A stretch of 64,000 bases of DNA from Skermanella rosea (GTDB lineage Bacteria; Pseudomonadota; Alphaproteobacteria; Azospirillales; Azospirillaceae): positions 5,201,471 through 5,265,470 of the forward strand of contig NZ_CP086111.1 of the NCBI RefSeq assembly GCF_016806835.2, in the 5' to 3' direction. The notes under the pieces are model-generated. The model was given only the letters and a program-made list of their open reading frames with translations, was not told the DNA's origin and ran no database searches. This document shows positions 8,125 to 21,552 of this stretch, piece by piece. Position numbers and translations under genes: made by a program. Position 1 is the first letter of the stretch, and each line of letters starts with the position of its first letter.

Positions 8125-9462
8125 ATGACCACTCCACCTGAAGGCGATCCACCCGCTGAAGGGGAGCGCCTGAATGCTTCCTGCGCGATGTCCGGGCGTC
8201 ACAGGCGTGAACTCCGCATGATCTGCGGAGCGTTCTTCCTTTTCGTCACCGCCGATGCCTTTTCCAACGCCTTCCTTCCCGTGCATGCCCGCAACCTTCC
8301 GCTGGCGTGGCCTGGCCTTTCGCCGGAAATGGCGAGCGGCCTGCCGGTGTCCGCCTTCTGGCTGATGGTGGCGGCCGCCCAGTTGACAACCGGCCTCTGG
8401 GAGCGGGGCCGCCCTCACCGGACGCTGATCCTGGCCGCCATGGTCCTGTCGGGCACCGGCCTCGCGCTGACCGGCTTGGCCGGAACGGTTCACGAATTGA
8501 TCCTGTGGCGGGGGGTCAGCGGGTTCGGATACGGCATCGTCATGATCCTGGCCCAGGACGGCATCCTGCGGACGATGGGGCCGGAAGCGCGGACCCAGGC
8601 CTCGGGAAAGTATCTCAGCGCCTTTTTCGCCGGGACGATCTGCGGCACCCTGACGGGCAGCGCCGTCGCCGCCGCGGCTGGGTTCGGCAACGCCTTCTTC
8701 GCCGCCGCCGCCGTCACGGCCTGCGCGCTGATCCTGACGCTGTTTCTGGACAACCACCGCGAGACGGCCCCGCGACAGCCATTCCGCCCGCTGGTGCTGC
8801 TGCGTAATCCGCTGCTGGTAGCCCTGGTCGCCTTCGCCGCCGTGCCGTCGCGCCTGCTGATCGCCGCCTTCCTTTACTATCTGCTGCCGCTGTACCTCCA
8901 CGACGCCGAGGCGTCGCCGACCGAGACGGCCCGCATCGTCATGATCTATTCCCTGATCCTGGCGCTGACCGCGACGGCGTGGTCGCGGCTGGTCGACCGC
9001 ACCGGCCGGCCGATGCTGTTCACGTCGGCCGGCATCGTCCTGTCGGCCGCGTCGATGATGGTCATTCCCGTCTGGGGACCGGGGGGCGACGGCGCGGCGC
9101 TGTCCGGAATGGCGGCCGCGGTGGCGGCCGTGGCCCTGCTCGGGACCGCGCAGTCGATCGGCATGTCGCCCCAGGTGACGGTGCTGTTCCGGGTGGCCCG
9201 CGCGGAGATCGACCGGTTCGGCCGCACCCCCGTGCTCGGCATCTACCGCGTGTGCGAGCGGGTCGGCCTGTTCGTCGGCCCCATGGCGGCGGCCTGGCTC
9301 GTCGGAGGCTACGGCTACGGTCCGGCGCTGGCGGCGCTCGGCGTCCTGGCGGCGCTTTCGGCGGCGGCGCTGCTGGCCGCCTTCGCGCTGGCCCCCACTC
9401 CCCTGCCGGAGGGCCCCGCGGCCCGTCCGGACGAAGCATCCGAGCAGGAGACGACAGTATGA
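8125..9462 (+). CDS. MFS transporter, first gene of a sensor-like operon
   Basis: The protein (445 residues from this start) has about twelve hydrophobic segments. MFS features include the cytosolic loop WERGRPHRTL after the second helix and WRGVSGFGYGIVMILAQDG in the fourth and fifth. Its stop codon overlaps the ATG of the hydrolase (ATGA), and the kinase follows 5 bp later, so the three are probably translationally coupled. The start is uncertain: a GTG at 8083 is in frame, but the extra residues are not membrane-like, and the ATG at 8125 has only weak upstream pairing. The substrate is unknown. Direct coupling to a hydrolase and a kinase suggests uptake or sensing of a hydrolysable signal or nutrient. 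Confidence 0.85.
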   Translation: MTTPPEGDPPAEGERLNASCAMSGRHRRELRMICGAFFLFVTADAFSNAFLPVHARNLPLAWPGLSPEMASGLPVSAFWLMVAAAQLTTGLWERGRPHRTLILAAMVLSGTGLALTGLAGTVHELILWRGVSGFGYGIVMILAQDGILRTMGPEARTQASGKYLSAFFAGTICGTLTGSAVAAAAGFGNAFFAAAAVTACALILTLFLDNHRETAPRQPFRPLVLLRNPLLVALVAFAAVPSRLLIAAFLYYLLPLYLHDAEASPTETARIVMIYSLILALTATAWSRLVDRTGRPMLFTSAGIVLSAASMMVIPVWGPGGDGAALSGMAAAVAAVALLGTAQSIGMSPQVTVLFRVARAEIDRFGRTPVLGIYRVCERVGLFVGPMAAAWLVGGYGYGPALAALGVLAALSAAALLAAFALAPTPLPEGPAARPDEASEQETTV

Positions 9463-10604
9463 CTTCGGCTATCCATGAAGGTTTCGCCCCCGACGACCTC
9501 GCGGTGATCCCCGACGGCTCCGGCAACGAGGGCGGCTTCTCCCTGCTGTCGTGGGGCGACGCGATGACTTGGGAAGAATACGATCTGCTGGCCGGGCGGA
9601 CCGCGGCGCCGTTCGAAGGCCGGTTCGACCAGTGCTTCTACAACTACATCCATCCCAAGCGGCTGCAGGGGCACTGGCCGGCCCACCAGGTCAAGGATAC
9701 CCCGATCCGGCTGGCCTTCACCGACTGGGGCGACCCCGACGGGCCGCTGGTGATCTGCGTCGGCGGCATCGCCAACACGGCGCGGCGCTGGGACTACCTG
9801 GCGCTGGGGCTGTGCGAGGATTTCCACGTGGTCTGCCTGGACTGGCCGGGGCGCGGCATGAGCGGCTGGATGCCGACCCAGGGCGACTACACGATCGAGA
9901 CCAACGTGGAGGCGATGATCCAGCTGCTCGACTACCTGGACTGCCCGCGCGCCAGCATCATCGGCTCCTCGCTCGGCGGCAGCGTCAGCATGGCCCTGGC
10001 GGCCCGGCGCCCCGACCTGGTGGAGCGGCTGGTGCTCAACGACATCGGCCCCTACATGCCGGCCGAGCGGCGGCGGCGCCGGGCCGAGGCGGTCGCCCGC
10101 CACTATGTCTTCCGGCGGCCGGCCGACCTGTTCCGGCGCCTGGGCGCCTCGGCCAAGAACGAGGGTCCGGTCACCGAGGACGAGCTGCTGCACAACACCT
10201 TCTTCCAGACCAAGTGGTCCGACGGGCACGGCGGCCGGATCTACCGGCACGACCCCAGGGCGCTCCAGGCCTATGCGGAGGAGGCCCAGGTCAGCCTGGA
10301 CCAGCGGGAGGACTGGGCCCGGCTGGAGCTGCCGGTGCTGGTGCTGCGCGGGATGGTGTCGGACGCGCTGCTGCCCGAGACGGTCGAGGAGATGACCGCC
10401 AAGCCCGACGTGACCGCCGTGTTCGTGCCCAACACCGGGCACACCCCGGCGCTCAGCGACGTCAACCAGATCCATTTCGTGCGCGAATGGCTGCTCGGGC
10501 GCGGCCCGGACCATCATTTCACCTGCCTCAACCCGCCGGCGACCCCGCGCCACCTGTTCGCCGGCGCGCCGGTCCCCGCGGTCCAGCCGACCCAGAGGGC
10601 GTGA
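9459..10604 (+). CDS. Alpha/beta-fold hydrolase
   Basis: This 381-residue hydrolase has an oxyanion segment [18 protein letters not shown], strand-turn [14 protein letters not shown], nucleophile elbow IIGSSLGGS (Ser171), an acidic residue near [16 protein letters not shown], and a histidine in [12 protein letters not shown]. The fold is that of the HSL/epoxide-hydrolase/MhpC-type superfamily. A 90-residue N-terminal extension ([18 protein letters not shown]) precedes the core and is unusual. Its ATG overlaps the MFS stop codon. Position between a transporter and a hybrid kinase suggests it processes the compound that the system detects; the reaction is not determined. Confidence 0.87.
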   Translation: MTSAIHEGFAPDDLAVIPDGSGNEGGFSLLSWGDAMTWEEYDLLAGRTAAPFEGRFDQCFYNYIHPKRLQGHWPAHQVKDTPIRLAFTDWGDPDGPLVICVGGIANTARRWDYLALGLCEDFHVVCLDWPGRGMSGWMPTQGDYTIETNVEAMIQLLDYLDCPRASIIGSSLGGSVSMALAARRPDLVERLVLNDIGPYMPAERRRRRAEAVARHYVFRRPADLFRRLGASAKNEGPVTEDELLHNTFFQTKWSDGHGGRIYRHDPRALQAYAEEAQVSLDQREDWARLELPVLVLRGMVSDALLPETVEEMTAKPDVTAVFVPNTGHTPALSDVNQIHFVREWLLGRGPDHHFTCLNPPATPRHLFAGAPVPAVQPTQRA

Positions 10605-10609
10605 GCGCC

Positions 10610-14245
<3,636 letters not shown>

Positions 14246-14315
14246 TCCGGGCGGCGCAGCGTGGCCGGCCGGTCGATATCCCAACCTCCCGATCAACGCT
14301 GCGAAGGGAAGCGAG

Positions 14316-14891
14316 ATGGCCGACATCGTCGAGGCGGGGCGCGCCCTGCTCTTCATGCGTCACGGCGAAACCGAGTTCAACCGGCGAAAGGTGCGCTGCG
14401 GCGGGGACGTGGACATCCCGCTGACCGAACTGGGCGAGGGGCAGGCCCGCGCGGCGGGCGAGCTGCTGCGGGCGTCGGCCGGCTCGATCGACGCCATAGT
14501 CGCGAGCCCGCTCCGGCGGACCCGCCGCACCGCCGAGATCGTCCGCGAGGTCGCGGGCATCGCCTGCCCGGTCACCTTCCACGACGGGCTGGTCGAGCGC
14601 CGGCTGGGCGGCTGGAACGGGCTGGACATCGCGGCCACCCAGCCACTGCTCGACGCCGGGGAAGATCCTCCCGGAGGCGAGACGGAGCCAGATTTCCGCA
14701 ACCGGGTAGGCGCCGCCCTCGCGGACATCCTGGCCCGCCGGGACAACCTGCCGCTGCTGATCGGCAGCAAGGGAGTGGCGCGCGTCCTCTCGATCCTGCT
14801 TGCGGCGGATCAGCGCGGGCCGGCGCGGAACGCCGAGGTGCTCCGGTTCGACCTGCCTGCCCGGGGATGGTCGGGAACGCCGGTTCCGTGA
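14316..14891 (+). CDS. Histidine phosphatase-family protein (phosphoglycerate-mutase-like)
   Basis: This 191-residue protein opens with LLFMRHGETEFNRRKVRCGG, the RHG motif carrying the catalytic phosphohistidine. It continues with IVASPLRRTRRTAEIV and a second conserved Glu region, FHDGLVERRLGGWNG. The C-terminal His expected near a GSKGVARVL segment is replaced here (family members usually have SHG), a point worth checking. AAGGGAAG lies upstream of the ATG. It is 70 bp downstream of the hybrid kinase on the same strand. Small histidine phosphatases of the SixA type dephosphorylate Hpt domains, so a functional link to the kinase is plausible but unproven. Confidence 0.8.
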   Translation: MADIVEAGRALLFMRHGETEFNRRKVRCGGDVDIPLTELGEGQARAAGELLRASAGSIDAIVASPLRRTRRTAEIVREVAGIACPVTFHDGLVERRLGGWNGLDIAATQPLLDAGEDPPGGETEPDFRNRVGAALADILARRDNLPLLIGSKGVARVLSILLAADQRGPARNAEVLRFDLPARGWSGTPVP

Positions 14892-15067
14892 GGATTTCCG
14901 CGGGCCGCCTGCGGCGACACGGGCACGACCCGGAGAGGTGCCGATTATCGTGTCACGGAACATTTATATTGGTGATATTAAAATTTCAGTGGCAATTTCA
15001 GATTTATGCTCTCCTGGGGACGCTCTAAGCGGTCAGGACGCGCAAAGCGAGCAAGGGGATTCATGGA

Positions 15068-16633
15068 ATGCTGAGCTTCTACAACCGCAGCCTGATGATC
15101 AGGGTTATCGTACCGATCGTCATCCTGCTGACGGCCATCGCGCTCGGCACCACCGTAGGCGTCGCCTACATGAACATGACCAAGGCGCAGAACGCCCTGT
15201 CCGAGCGCGCCCAGATGGTCACCAAGGTGCTGGTCGGCGGCGCCGGCGAAGCGGTGTGGAACATGGACGTCGGCGCGGGCGAGGCGACCCTGGCCGCGCT
15301 CGAATCCGACCCCGACTACCTGGGCAGCGCCATCTCCGACAAGGACGGCCGGGTCTTCGCCAGCCACGGCGCCGCCGCGACCGACGATGACGGCGCGATC
15401 GTCCGGCGGGCCGACATCGTGCGCGGCAGCGGCTCGCGCGAGGAGACGATCGGCTCGGTCGAGGTCCGGCTGTCCCCCCAGCGCATCTACGACGACATCC
15501 GCGACCAGACGATCCACATCGCGGGCGTCTGCGCCGCAGCCCTCCTGCTGGTCTGCGGCGTGCTGGTGCTGATCGTCCGCGGGCTGACCCTGCCGATCGT
15601 CGACATGACCTCGGTCATGACGACGCTGGCTTCGGGCCGCACCGAGGTCGAGGTGCCGGCGACCAGCCGCAAGGACGAGCTGGGCCGCATGGCCGCCGCC
15701 GTGGTGACCTTCCGCGAGAACGCGATCGAGAAGGCCCGGCTGGAAGCCGAGCAGATCCGCCTGCGGGCGGAGGCGGAGGTCCAGCGCCGCCAGGCGCTCG
15801 CCTCGGTCGCCGAGAGCTTCGACACCGACGTCGGCCAGCTGCTGGCGAGCGTCAACCGGACCGCCGGGGAGATGAGCCACGCCGTCGGCGACGTGGCGGC
15901 CAGCGCCGGGGACAACGCCAGCCTCACCCGGGAAGCCGCCTCGGCCACGACCGAAGTCACCTCCAACGTCGAGACGGTCGCGGCCGCCGTCGAGCAGCTC
16001 GCCGCCTCGATCTCCGAGATCTCCAGCCAGGCCCACGCCTCCCACAACGTCTCGGGCAGCGCCAACGAGCGCGTCACCGGCACCGTGGAGCGCATGAAGA
16101 AGCTGGTGGACGACGCCAACCGCATCGGCGACGTGCTGACCCTGATCTCCAGCATCGCCGGCCAGACCAACCTGCTGGCGCTGAACGCGACGATCGAGGC
16201 GGCGCGCGCCGGCGAGGCGGGCAAGGGCTTCGCCGTCGTCGCGACCGAGGTGAAGAACCTGGCCGGCCAGACCGCCAAGGCGACGGACGAGATTTCCCGG
16301 CTGGTCGGCGCGATCCAGGCTTCGACCGGCGACGCCGCGCGGGAGATCGACGGCATCGCCGGGGTGATCGTCAGCATCAGCGAGATCAGCGCCTCGATCG
16401 CCGGCGCGGTCGAGCAGCAGAACGCCGCGACGGAGGAGATCAGCCGCGCCGTCCAGCAGGCGGCGGGCGGTACCCAGCGGCTCCGGTCCAACATGGAGGG
16501 GGTCGCGCAGTCGGCCCAGCGCAACGGCCAGGCGGTCCACCGGCTGCACGAGGGGATCCGTAGCCTGGAGGACAGCTTCAACGCGGTCCAGGTCCAGATC
16601 GACCATTTCGTCGGCCGGCTGACCGCGGGATGA
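15068..16633 (+). CDS. Methyl-accepting chemotaxis protein
   Basis: The 521-residue receptor has a transmembrane helix at about 10-32 and a short periplasmic domain (about 33-150) of the single-cache/4-helix size class. A second helix at about 155-178 is followed by HAMP and then the cytoplasmic signalling domain with the conserved tip [20 protein letters not shown] and [15 protein letters not shown]. It would couple periplasmic ligands to the CheA/CheW array. No che genes are adjacent; such solitary receptors are typical of Azospirillum-like bacteria. The ligand is not inferable from this sequence. Confidence 0.94.
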   Translation: MLSFYNRSLMIRVIVPIVILLTAIALGTTVGVAYMNMTKAQNALSERAQMVTKVLVGGAGEAVWNMDVGAGEATLAALESDPDYLGSAISDKDGRVFASHGAAATDDDGAIVRRADIVRGSGSREETIGSVEVRLSPQRIYDDIRDQTIHIAGVCAAALLLVCGVLVLIVRGLTLPIVDMTSVMTTLASGRTEVEVPATSRKDELGRMAAAVVTFRENAIEKARLEAEQIRLRAEAEVQRRQALASVAESFDTDVGQLLASVNRTAGEMSHAVGDVAASAGDNASLTREAASATTEVTSNVETVAAAVEQLAASISEISSQAHASHNVSGSANERVTGTVERMKKLVDDANRIGDVLTLISSIAGQTNLLALNATIEAARAGEAGKGFAVVATEVKNLAGQTAKATDEISRLVGAIQASTGDAAREIDGIAGVIVSISEISASIAGAVEQQNAATEEISRAVQQAAGGTQRLRSNMEGVAQSAQRNGQAVHRLHEGIRSLEDSFNAVQVQIDHFVGRLTAG

Positions 16634-16647
16634 CGGCCCCGCGGGAA

Positions 16648-16673
16648 CGCCCGGCCAAGGGGGTGGCCGGGCG
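16648..16673 (+). terminator. Stem-loop downstream of the chemotaxis receptor
   Basis: A 10-bp perfect stem (CGCCCGGCCA / TGGCCGGGCG) with a 6-base loop begins 15 bp after the receptor stop. The T-run is missing, so this is a probable but non-canonical terminator. Confidence 0.5.
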
Positions 16674-16801
16674 CTGAAGCTCCGCTGCGGGAGCCCGGAT
16701 GCGGCAGGGGAAACCGGTGGCCGGGCGACTGCCTCCAGGGGAAGAGGCCTCACTTCGTCCAGCAAGGTGGCGGAGCGGCCGGTTCCGACCAATGCGTAAG
16801 G

Positions 16802-16818
16802 CGCATACCAGGTATGCG
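16802..16818. promoter_or_regulatory. Palindromic operator-like site
   Basis: CGCATACC and GGTATGCG form a perfect inverted repeat around one A. Its size suits a dimeric regulator such as the downstream MarR protein, but it is far (about 210 bp) from that start, so assignment is speculative. Confidence 0.35.
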
Positions 16819-17026
16819 TCAAAATGTGCACGTCCCCCTGCGACATGGTAGCGGTTGCAACCCGCGCGCAAGGTGCGTTACGAGGGCATCACCATCCTCT
16901 TATTTTAGCGATATGCGATAAACCATACCGGAAGGCCTTTCATCCGACCGACGCGGGGACCGGACCGGCACCCCGCTCCGCGCACCGGCGCCTCGACGCG
17001 CCGGGAGCCACATCGAGGGAGCAAAC

Positions 17027-17518
17027 TTGCCTGACACCGCGAGACCACAAGTCCTGAAGCGTCCGCGCGCCCGGGATACCCGCCAGCCGAAGCTTGCCCT
17101 CGGCCTGCTGCCCGATCTGGTCGGCTACAACCTGCGCAAGGCCCAGATCGCCGTGTTCCAGAACTTCCAGAGCGCGGTGGCCCCCCACGACATCACGCCC
17201 GGACAGTTCGGCGTCCTGATCCTGATCTGCGAGAACCAGGGCCTCAGCCAGTCGGAGCTGGGCACGGCGGTCGGCATCGACCGCTCGACCATGGTCGCCG
17301 TGATCGACCGCCTGGAAAGCCGCGGCTGGGTCGTGCGCGCGCCCTCGCCCAACGACCGCCGGTCCTACGCGCTGGAACTCAGCGCCGAGGGCGCCGCCCT
17401 GGTGGAGGAGTTGATCCCCCGGGTCCGCGCCCATGAGCGCGCCATGGTCAAGGACTTGAGCAAGGCGGAGCAGTCCGTCCTGATCGACCTGCTGACCCGG
17501 ATCGCCCGGACCGGCTGA
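17027..17518 (+). CDS. MarR-family transcriptional regulator
   Basis: The 163-residue protein has a typical MarR winged helix. ITPGQFGVLILICENQGL leads into LSQSELGTAVGIDRSTMVAV (helix-turn-helix), then IDRLESRGWVVRAPSPNDRR (wing with the conserved DRR) and a C-terminal dimerisation helix. The start is a TTG at 17027 with GAGGGAG about seven bases upstream; no ATG fits the conserved N-terminus. Such regulators usually respond to aromatic or phenolic ligands. The neighbouring gene on the other strand, a peptidase C26, ends 3 bp away and is convergent, so it gives no hint of the target. Confidence 0.88.
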   Translation: MPDTARPQVLKRPRARDTRQPKLALGLLPDLVGYNLRKAQIAVFQNFQSAVAPHDITPGQFGVLILICENQGLSQSELGTAVGIDRSTMVAVIDRLESRGWVVRAPSPNDRRSYALELSAEGAALVEELIPRVRAHERAMVKDLSKAEQSVLIDLLTRIARTG

Positions 17519-17520
17519 GC

Positions 17521-18324
17521 TCAGGCCCGCGGACGATCCGCCCTCCGGGCGCGATCCGCGCAGGCCGCGCCGAAGGCCCGGAACAGGGCGGTGCTGTCCG
17601 GGCATTCCCAGAAGCGCCATTCCGGGTGCCACTGGACCGCCAGCGCGAAGGCGGCGGCCCCGGTCACGCTGACCGCCTCGATGATCCCGTCGGGCGCCAC
17701 GGCCTCGACGCTCAGCCCGTCGGCGAGGCGGTCGATCGCCTGGGCATGGATCGAGTTGACGCGGATTTCCCCGGTCCCCGCCCCGTCGCCCGCCCCGTCA
17801 GCCACGATGCCCGCCAACACCCCGCCCGGCGTCAGGCGCACCGGATGGACCTTCGCGTATTGCTCCTCCACCGGCCTTGTATCGTCGGCGCGGTGGTCGA
17901 GGCGGCCCGGCAGTTCCTGGACCCGCTGGTGCAGGGTGCCGCCCAGCGCGACGTTCAGCTCCTGGATGCCGCGGCAGATCGCCAGCACCGGCACCGCCGC
18001 CGCGATGGCCGCACGGATCAGCGGCAGGGTGGTGGCGTCCCGGTCCGGATCGTGCAGGGTGCCGGCGATGCTGGCCGGCCCGCCGTACCGCGCGGGTTCC
18101 ACGTTCGACGGGCTTCCCGTGACCAGCAGCCCGTCGAGCCGGGCCACCAGATCCTCCAGGTCGAGCGAGCCGCCCAACGCCGGAATCACCATCGGCAGCG
18201 CCCCGGCGCCGTCGGAGACCGCACGGATATACTTGTCCCCGGCGATATGGAACGGATGGTGCCCCAGGGGACGGATGCAGGCGGGAATGCCGACGAGCGG
18301 GAGGGGCTTGGAAGCCGCGGACAT
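17521..18324 (-). CDS. Gamma-glutamyl-gamma-aminobutyrate hydrolase-like (peptidase C26)
   Basis: This 267-residue class-I glutamine-amidotransferase-fold protein begins LPLVGIPACIRPLGHHPFH. It has the nucleophile elbow VLAICRGIQELNVALGG (catalytic Cys) and the downstream NSIHAQAID and AVQWHPEW motifs that supply His and Glu. This pattern is that of PuuD-type hydrolases, which release GABA from its gamma-glutamyl conjugate during putrescine breakdown. No other puu gene is near, so the substrate may differ. The ATG at 18324 follows GGAGTGA; an upstream in-frame start would add 13 residues. Confidence 0.88.
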   Translation of the reverse strand: MSAASKPLPLVGIPACIRPLGHHPFHIAGDKYIRAVSDGAGALPMVIPALGGSLDLEDLVARLDGLLVTGSPSNVEPARYGGPASIAGTLHDPDRDATTLPLIRAAIAAAVPVLAICRGIQELNVALGGTLHQRVQELPGRLDHRADDTRPVEEQYAKVHPVRLTPGGVLAGIVADGAGDGAGTGEIRVNSIHAQAIDRLADGLSVEAVAPDGIIEAVSVTGAAAFALAVQWHPEWRFWECPDSTALFRAFGAACADRARRADRPRA

Positions 18325-18450
18325 GGGCGGATCACTCCGGGAAAAACGACTCGGAAAGGGCACAAGGGGGGATCATTTGGCGAACAGGGTCCGAATCGGG
18401 AACCAAAACGGAATGACCGGGCTGTCCGACCGCGCCCGGACCGGTCACTC

Positions 18451-18879
18451 CTAGGCCTGCATCCTCAGCAGGTCGCGCGTCATGTCGTCGGTCGCGCGGA
18501 CCACGGACAGGTTGGCGGAGTAGGCGCGCGAGCCCAGGATCTGCTGGCCGAACTCCGCGCCGACATCGACGTTGGGAACGCCGACCATGCCCTTGGCGTC
18601 GGCGTCCGGCGACGACGGATCGTATTCGGCGACGAGCGGCGTGGACAGCGGCTTCACGCCGCCCCGGACGCCGGCCCCCTGCCCCTCCGGGCCGCGGACG
18701 TCGCCCTGGGTGGCCTCGACCGGGACATAGGGCGACCGCGCCCCGTCCGCCGCTCCGGCCGGCCCGGCTTCCGGAAGCCTGCCGGTGGTGCGCGCGTTGG
18801 CGATGTTCGACGCGCTCGCGTCGATCCGCCGGGTTTCGACCGCCGCGCCCGAAAGCGCGATTCCCATGATGCCGCTCAT
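18451..18879 (-). CDS. Flagellar basal-body rod-like protein (solitary, FlgC/FlgB-type)
   Basis: At 142 residues it begins GIALSGAAVETRRIDASASNIANARTTG, the rod/hook N-terminal motif with the SNIAN signature. It ends FGQQILGSRAYSANLSVVRATDDMTRDLL, the matching C-terminal rod domain (usual family form: ANxxVIKTxDEM..LL). The central part is Gly/Pro/Ala-rich. This resembles FlgC, but no other flagellar gene is in the window, so it may be a dispersed paralogue. The ATG at 18879 is the first Met giving the family N-terminus. It is flanked by chvG upstream and the peptidase gene downstream on the same strand. Confidence 0.78.
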   Translation of the reverse strand: MSGIMGIALSGAAVETRRIDASASNIANARTTGRLPEAGPAGAADGARSPYVPVEATQGDVRGPEGQGAGVRGGVKPLSTPLVAEYDPSSPDADAKGMVGVPNVDVGAEFGQQILGSRAYSANLSVVRATDDMTRDLLRMQA

Positions 18880-18953
18880 CGCCGCCGCCTTTTGCAACCA
18901 TCCACACGATAATCGCGAACGGCCGCCCGCGGCAAGGTCCGGATGGGCGCGGC

Positions 18954-20690
18954 TCAGGCGCGCGGCAGGCGCACCGTGAAGACCGCGCCGCGGACCGCGT
19001 CCAGCCCGTCGCGGCGGTTGCGCGCGAAGATCTCGCCGCCGTGGGCGTCGACGATCTGCTTGGAGATGCTGAGCCCCAGGCCGGAATGGGTGCCGAACTT
19101 CTCGCCCGCCGGCCGTTCCGTGTAGAACCGGTCGAAGATCGCGTCCAGCTTGCCCTCCGGGATGCCGGGGCCGTCGTCCTCCACCGTCACCTCGACCCGC
19201 TCGCCCTCCGGGGTGCCCCGGACCACGGCCGCCCGGACCGTCACGGTGCCGCCCGGCGGCGAGAAGGAGACGGCGTTGGCGATCACGTTCTGGAAAACCT
19301 GCACCAGCCGCCCCTCCAGTCCGGGCACCGTCAGGTCGCCCGCCGGGGGCAGCTCCAGCACGACGCGGGGAGCCTGGCGCTCCGCCGCCGTGGTCTGGTG
19401 GATGTCCGCGAGCATGCGCAGCATGCGGCCGATATCCACCGGCTCCGCCTCGGCCCGGCTCAGCTCGGCGTCCAGCCGGGACGCGTTGGAGATGTCGCTG
19501 ATCAGCCGGTCCATGCGCTGGATGTCGTCCTCGATGATCGACATCAGCCGGCGCTGCTGGTCCGGATCGCGCACCCGCGCCACCGTCTCGACCGCGCTGC
19601 GCAGGCTGGTCAGCGGGTTCTTGATCTCGTGGGCGACGTCGGCGGCGAAGCTCTCGATCGCGTCCATCCGCTGCCACAGGGCCGCCGTCATGTCGCGGAG
19701 CGCGCCCGACAGGTCGCCGATCTCGTCGCCGCGGCGGCTGAAGTCCGGGATCTCGTGATGCCTTCCGTGGCCGCGCCGGACATGGTCGGCCGCCACCGCC
19801 AGCTTGCGGATCGGCCGGGCGATGGTCCCGGCGAGATAGAAGGACAGCAGCACCGTGACCGCCAGCGCCACCGCGAACACCTTGAGGATGTCCAGGCGGA
19901 CCGAGCGGATCGCCGCGTCGATCTGGGCGCCGCCGCGCGACAGCATGACCGCGCCCAGCACCTGCTTGAAGCGCTGCACGGGCACCGCGACGGTCAGCAT
20001 CATGCCGTGGTCGTGGGTGGTCCAGACGCTGGCGCTCACGTCGCCGGACAAGGCCCGGACGACGTCGGCGTACTTGTCCGCGACCTGGACCGGCCCCTCG
20101 CGGAACACCGGGAACTTGTCGCGGGACGGCAGCGCGTTGACGATGTTGTCGTACAGGTCGATCGCGAAGCGCGTGATCGGGCCGCCCTGGACCGGCGGCG
20201 GCAATTCCTCGATCTGCACGACTCCGCCGGGACCGATCAGCACGCGGCTGTCGGCGACCAGCGTGCCCGACGGATCGAACAGCCGGGTGCGGGTGTCGGT
20301 CGTCTCGACCAGCCGGCGGACCATCTGGCGCGCCAGGTCGTGGGACAGTTCGTTGGTCTCGTCGCCGCCGCGGGTGACCGCGGCTTCGCCGATGGCGCCG
20401 GCGAAGATCCGGGCCTCGGTGCGCAGCGCCTCCAGCTCGCTCTCGATCAGCCGGTCCTGGTAGCGCCCGAGATAGAGCAGCCCGCCCACCAGGATGGCGA
20501 GCGCCAGCACGTTGACCGCCAGGATGCGCAACGTCAGCGGCGAAAGGGTCCGCCGGTACCGGCGCGGCTGGGCCCGGTCGGCCCCGTCGCGCCGGCGGGC
20601 CTCCGCCGGGTCGGCCCGGGACTGGGAAGGGGATCGCGACCCGGTCGGGACCGCCGACCGCACCCGGGAGGCCACGCCGTCGTCAGGCAT
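18954..20690 (-). CDS. chvG: Sensor histidine kinase ChvG-like
   Basis: The 578-residue kinase has a 50-residue Arg/Pro-rich cytosolic leader and a transmembrane helix at about 54-75. A periplasmic sensor domain (about 76-267) includes the [19 protein letters not shown] segment typical of ChvG/ExoS. A second helix at about 268-289 is followed by HAMP, a HisKA domain with [13 protein letters not shown] (His354) and an ATPase domain with [11 protein letters not shown] and [12 protein letters not shown]. ChvG/ChvI respond to acidity and envelope stress and control exopolysaccharide, motility and central metabolism in rhizobia. Its start overlaps the chvI stop by 8 bp, so the two are translated together. 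Confidence 0.92.
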   Translation of the reverse strand: MPDDGVASRVRSAVPTGSRSPSQSRADPAEARRRDGADRAQPRRYRRTLSPLTLRILAVNVLALAILVGGLLYLGRYQDRLIESELEALRTEARIFAGAIGEAAVTRGGDETNELSHDLARQMVRRLVETTDTRTRLFDPSGTLVADSRVLIGPGGVVQIEELPPPVQGGPITRFAIDLYDNIVNALPSRDKFPVFREGPVQVADKYADVVRALSGDVSASVWTTHDHGMMLTVAVPVQRFKQVLGAVMLSRGGAQIDAAIRSVRLDILKVFAVALAVTVLLSFYLAGTIARPIRKLAVAADHVRRGHGRHHEIPDFSRRGDEIGDLSGALRDMTAALWQRMDAIESFAADVAHEIKNPLTSLRSAVETVARVRDPDQQRRLMSIIEDDIQRMDRLISDISNASRLDAELSRAEAEPVDIGRMLRMLADIHQTTAAERQAPRVVLELPPAGDLTVPGLEGRLVQVFQNVIANAVSFSPPGGTVTVRAAVVRGTPEGERVEVTVEDDGPGIPEGKLDAIFDRFYTERPAGEKFGTHSGLGLSISKQIVDAHGGEIFARNRRDGLDAVRGAVFTVRLPRA

Positions 20691-21384
20691 CGCGGTATCG
20701 GTAGCCGACGCCGTACAGGGTCTCGATCTGGCCGAAGTCGCCGTCTATCGCCTTGAACTTCTTGCGAAGCCGCTTGATGTGGCTGTCGATCGTGCGGTCG
20801 TCCACATAGATGTGCTCGCCATAGGCGGCATCCATCAGCTGGTCGCGGCTCTTGACGTGCCCGGGGCGGGCGGCCAGGGCCTTGACCAGCAGGAATTCCG
20901 TGACCGTCAGCTCGATCGGCTGGCCCTTCCAGGTGCAGGCATGGCGCGCCGGGTCGAGCACCAGGTCGCCGCGCACGATCACCGCGCTGGGCTCGCCCCC
21001 GGCCGACTTGTCCCGGCGCATCTGCTCCCGGCGCAGCAGCGCCCGGATGCGCTCGATCAGCAGGCGCTGGCTGAACGGCTTCTTGATGTAGTCGTCGGCG
21101 CCCATGCGCAGGCCCAGCACCTCGTCGACCTCGTCGTCCTTCGAGGTCAGGAAGATGACCGGCAGGCCGCTGACCTGGCGCAGGCGCGACAGCAGCTCCA
21201 TGCCGTCCATGCGGGGCATCTTGATGTCGAGCACGGCAAGGTCGACCGGCTTCGCGGTCAGGCCCCGCAGGGCCTCGTCGCCGTCCGCATATGTCCGGAC
21301 CTCGAAGCCCTCGGCTTCCAGCGCGATCGACACCGACGTCAGGATGTTGCGGTCGTCGTCAACCAGCGCGATAGTTTGCGGCAA
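20683..21384 (-). CDS. chvI: Response regulator ChvI-like (OmpR/PhoB family)
   Basis: This 233-residue regulator has a receiver domain with IALVDDDRN, phosphoacceptor Asp53 in LAVLDIKMP, and [18 protein letters not shown]. The C-terminal winged helix ends [16 protein letters not shown] and [10 protein letters not shown], as in ChvI. The probable start is the TTG at 21384: AGGAGG lies eight bases upstream and the family N-terminus ([10 protein letters not shown]) begins there, while more distant ATGs add non-conserved residues. It forms an operon with chvG. It is divergent from the HugZ-like gene and, beyond that, pckA, a gene often found next to chvI in alphaproteobacteria. Confidence 0.93.
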   Translation of the reverse strand: MPQTIALVDDDRNILTSVSIALEAEGFEVRTYADGDEALRGLTAKPVDLAVLDIKMPRMDGMELLSRLRQVSGLPVIFLTSKDDEVDEVLGLRMGADDYIKKPFSQRLLIERIRALLRREQMRRDKSAGGEPSAVIVRGDLVLDPARHACTWKGQPIELTVTEFLLVKALAARPGHVKSRDQLMDAAYGEHIYVDDRTIDSHIKRLRKKFKAIDGDFGQIETLYGVGYRYRDA

Positions 21385-21552
21385 CGTTTGCCTCCTCTGC
21401 ACCTCGAAGTGGAGCATCCGTCGGGATGCGGAAAATCCCTCTTCCGCGCCGGCACTGTGGTTTGCCAATATGGCACCATTGCGGCGCGAAAAAGGGCTGG
21501 CTCACCCCATCGACAGGGGTTCGGCCGCCCCGGAAAGAGGCGGGTTGCTTCG

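Larger units (their letters stand above)
16634..17026. other. Intergenic region, 393 bp, with a palindrome
   Basis: After the receptor's stem-loop the region contains no convincing gene. It holds a perfect 8-bp inverted repeat around a single base at 16802-16818 (CGCATACC-A-GGTATGCG). That palindrome lies about 210 bp upstream of a MarR-family gene and has the form of a transcription-factor operator. Promoter elements for the MarR gene must lie to its right. Confidence 0.5.
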
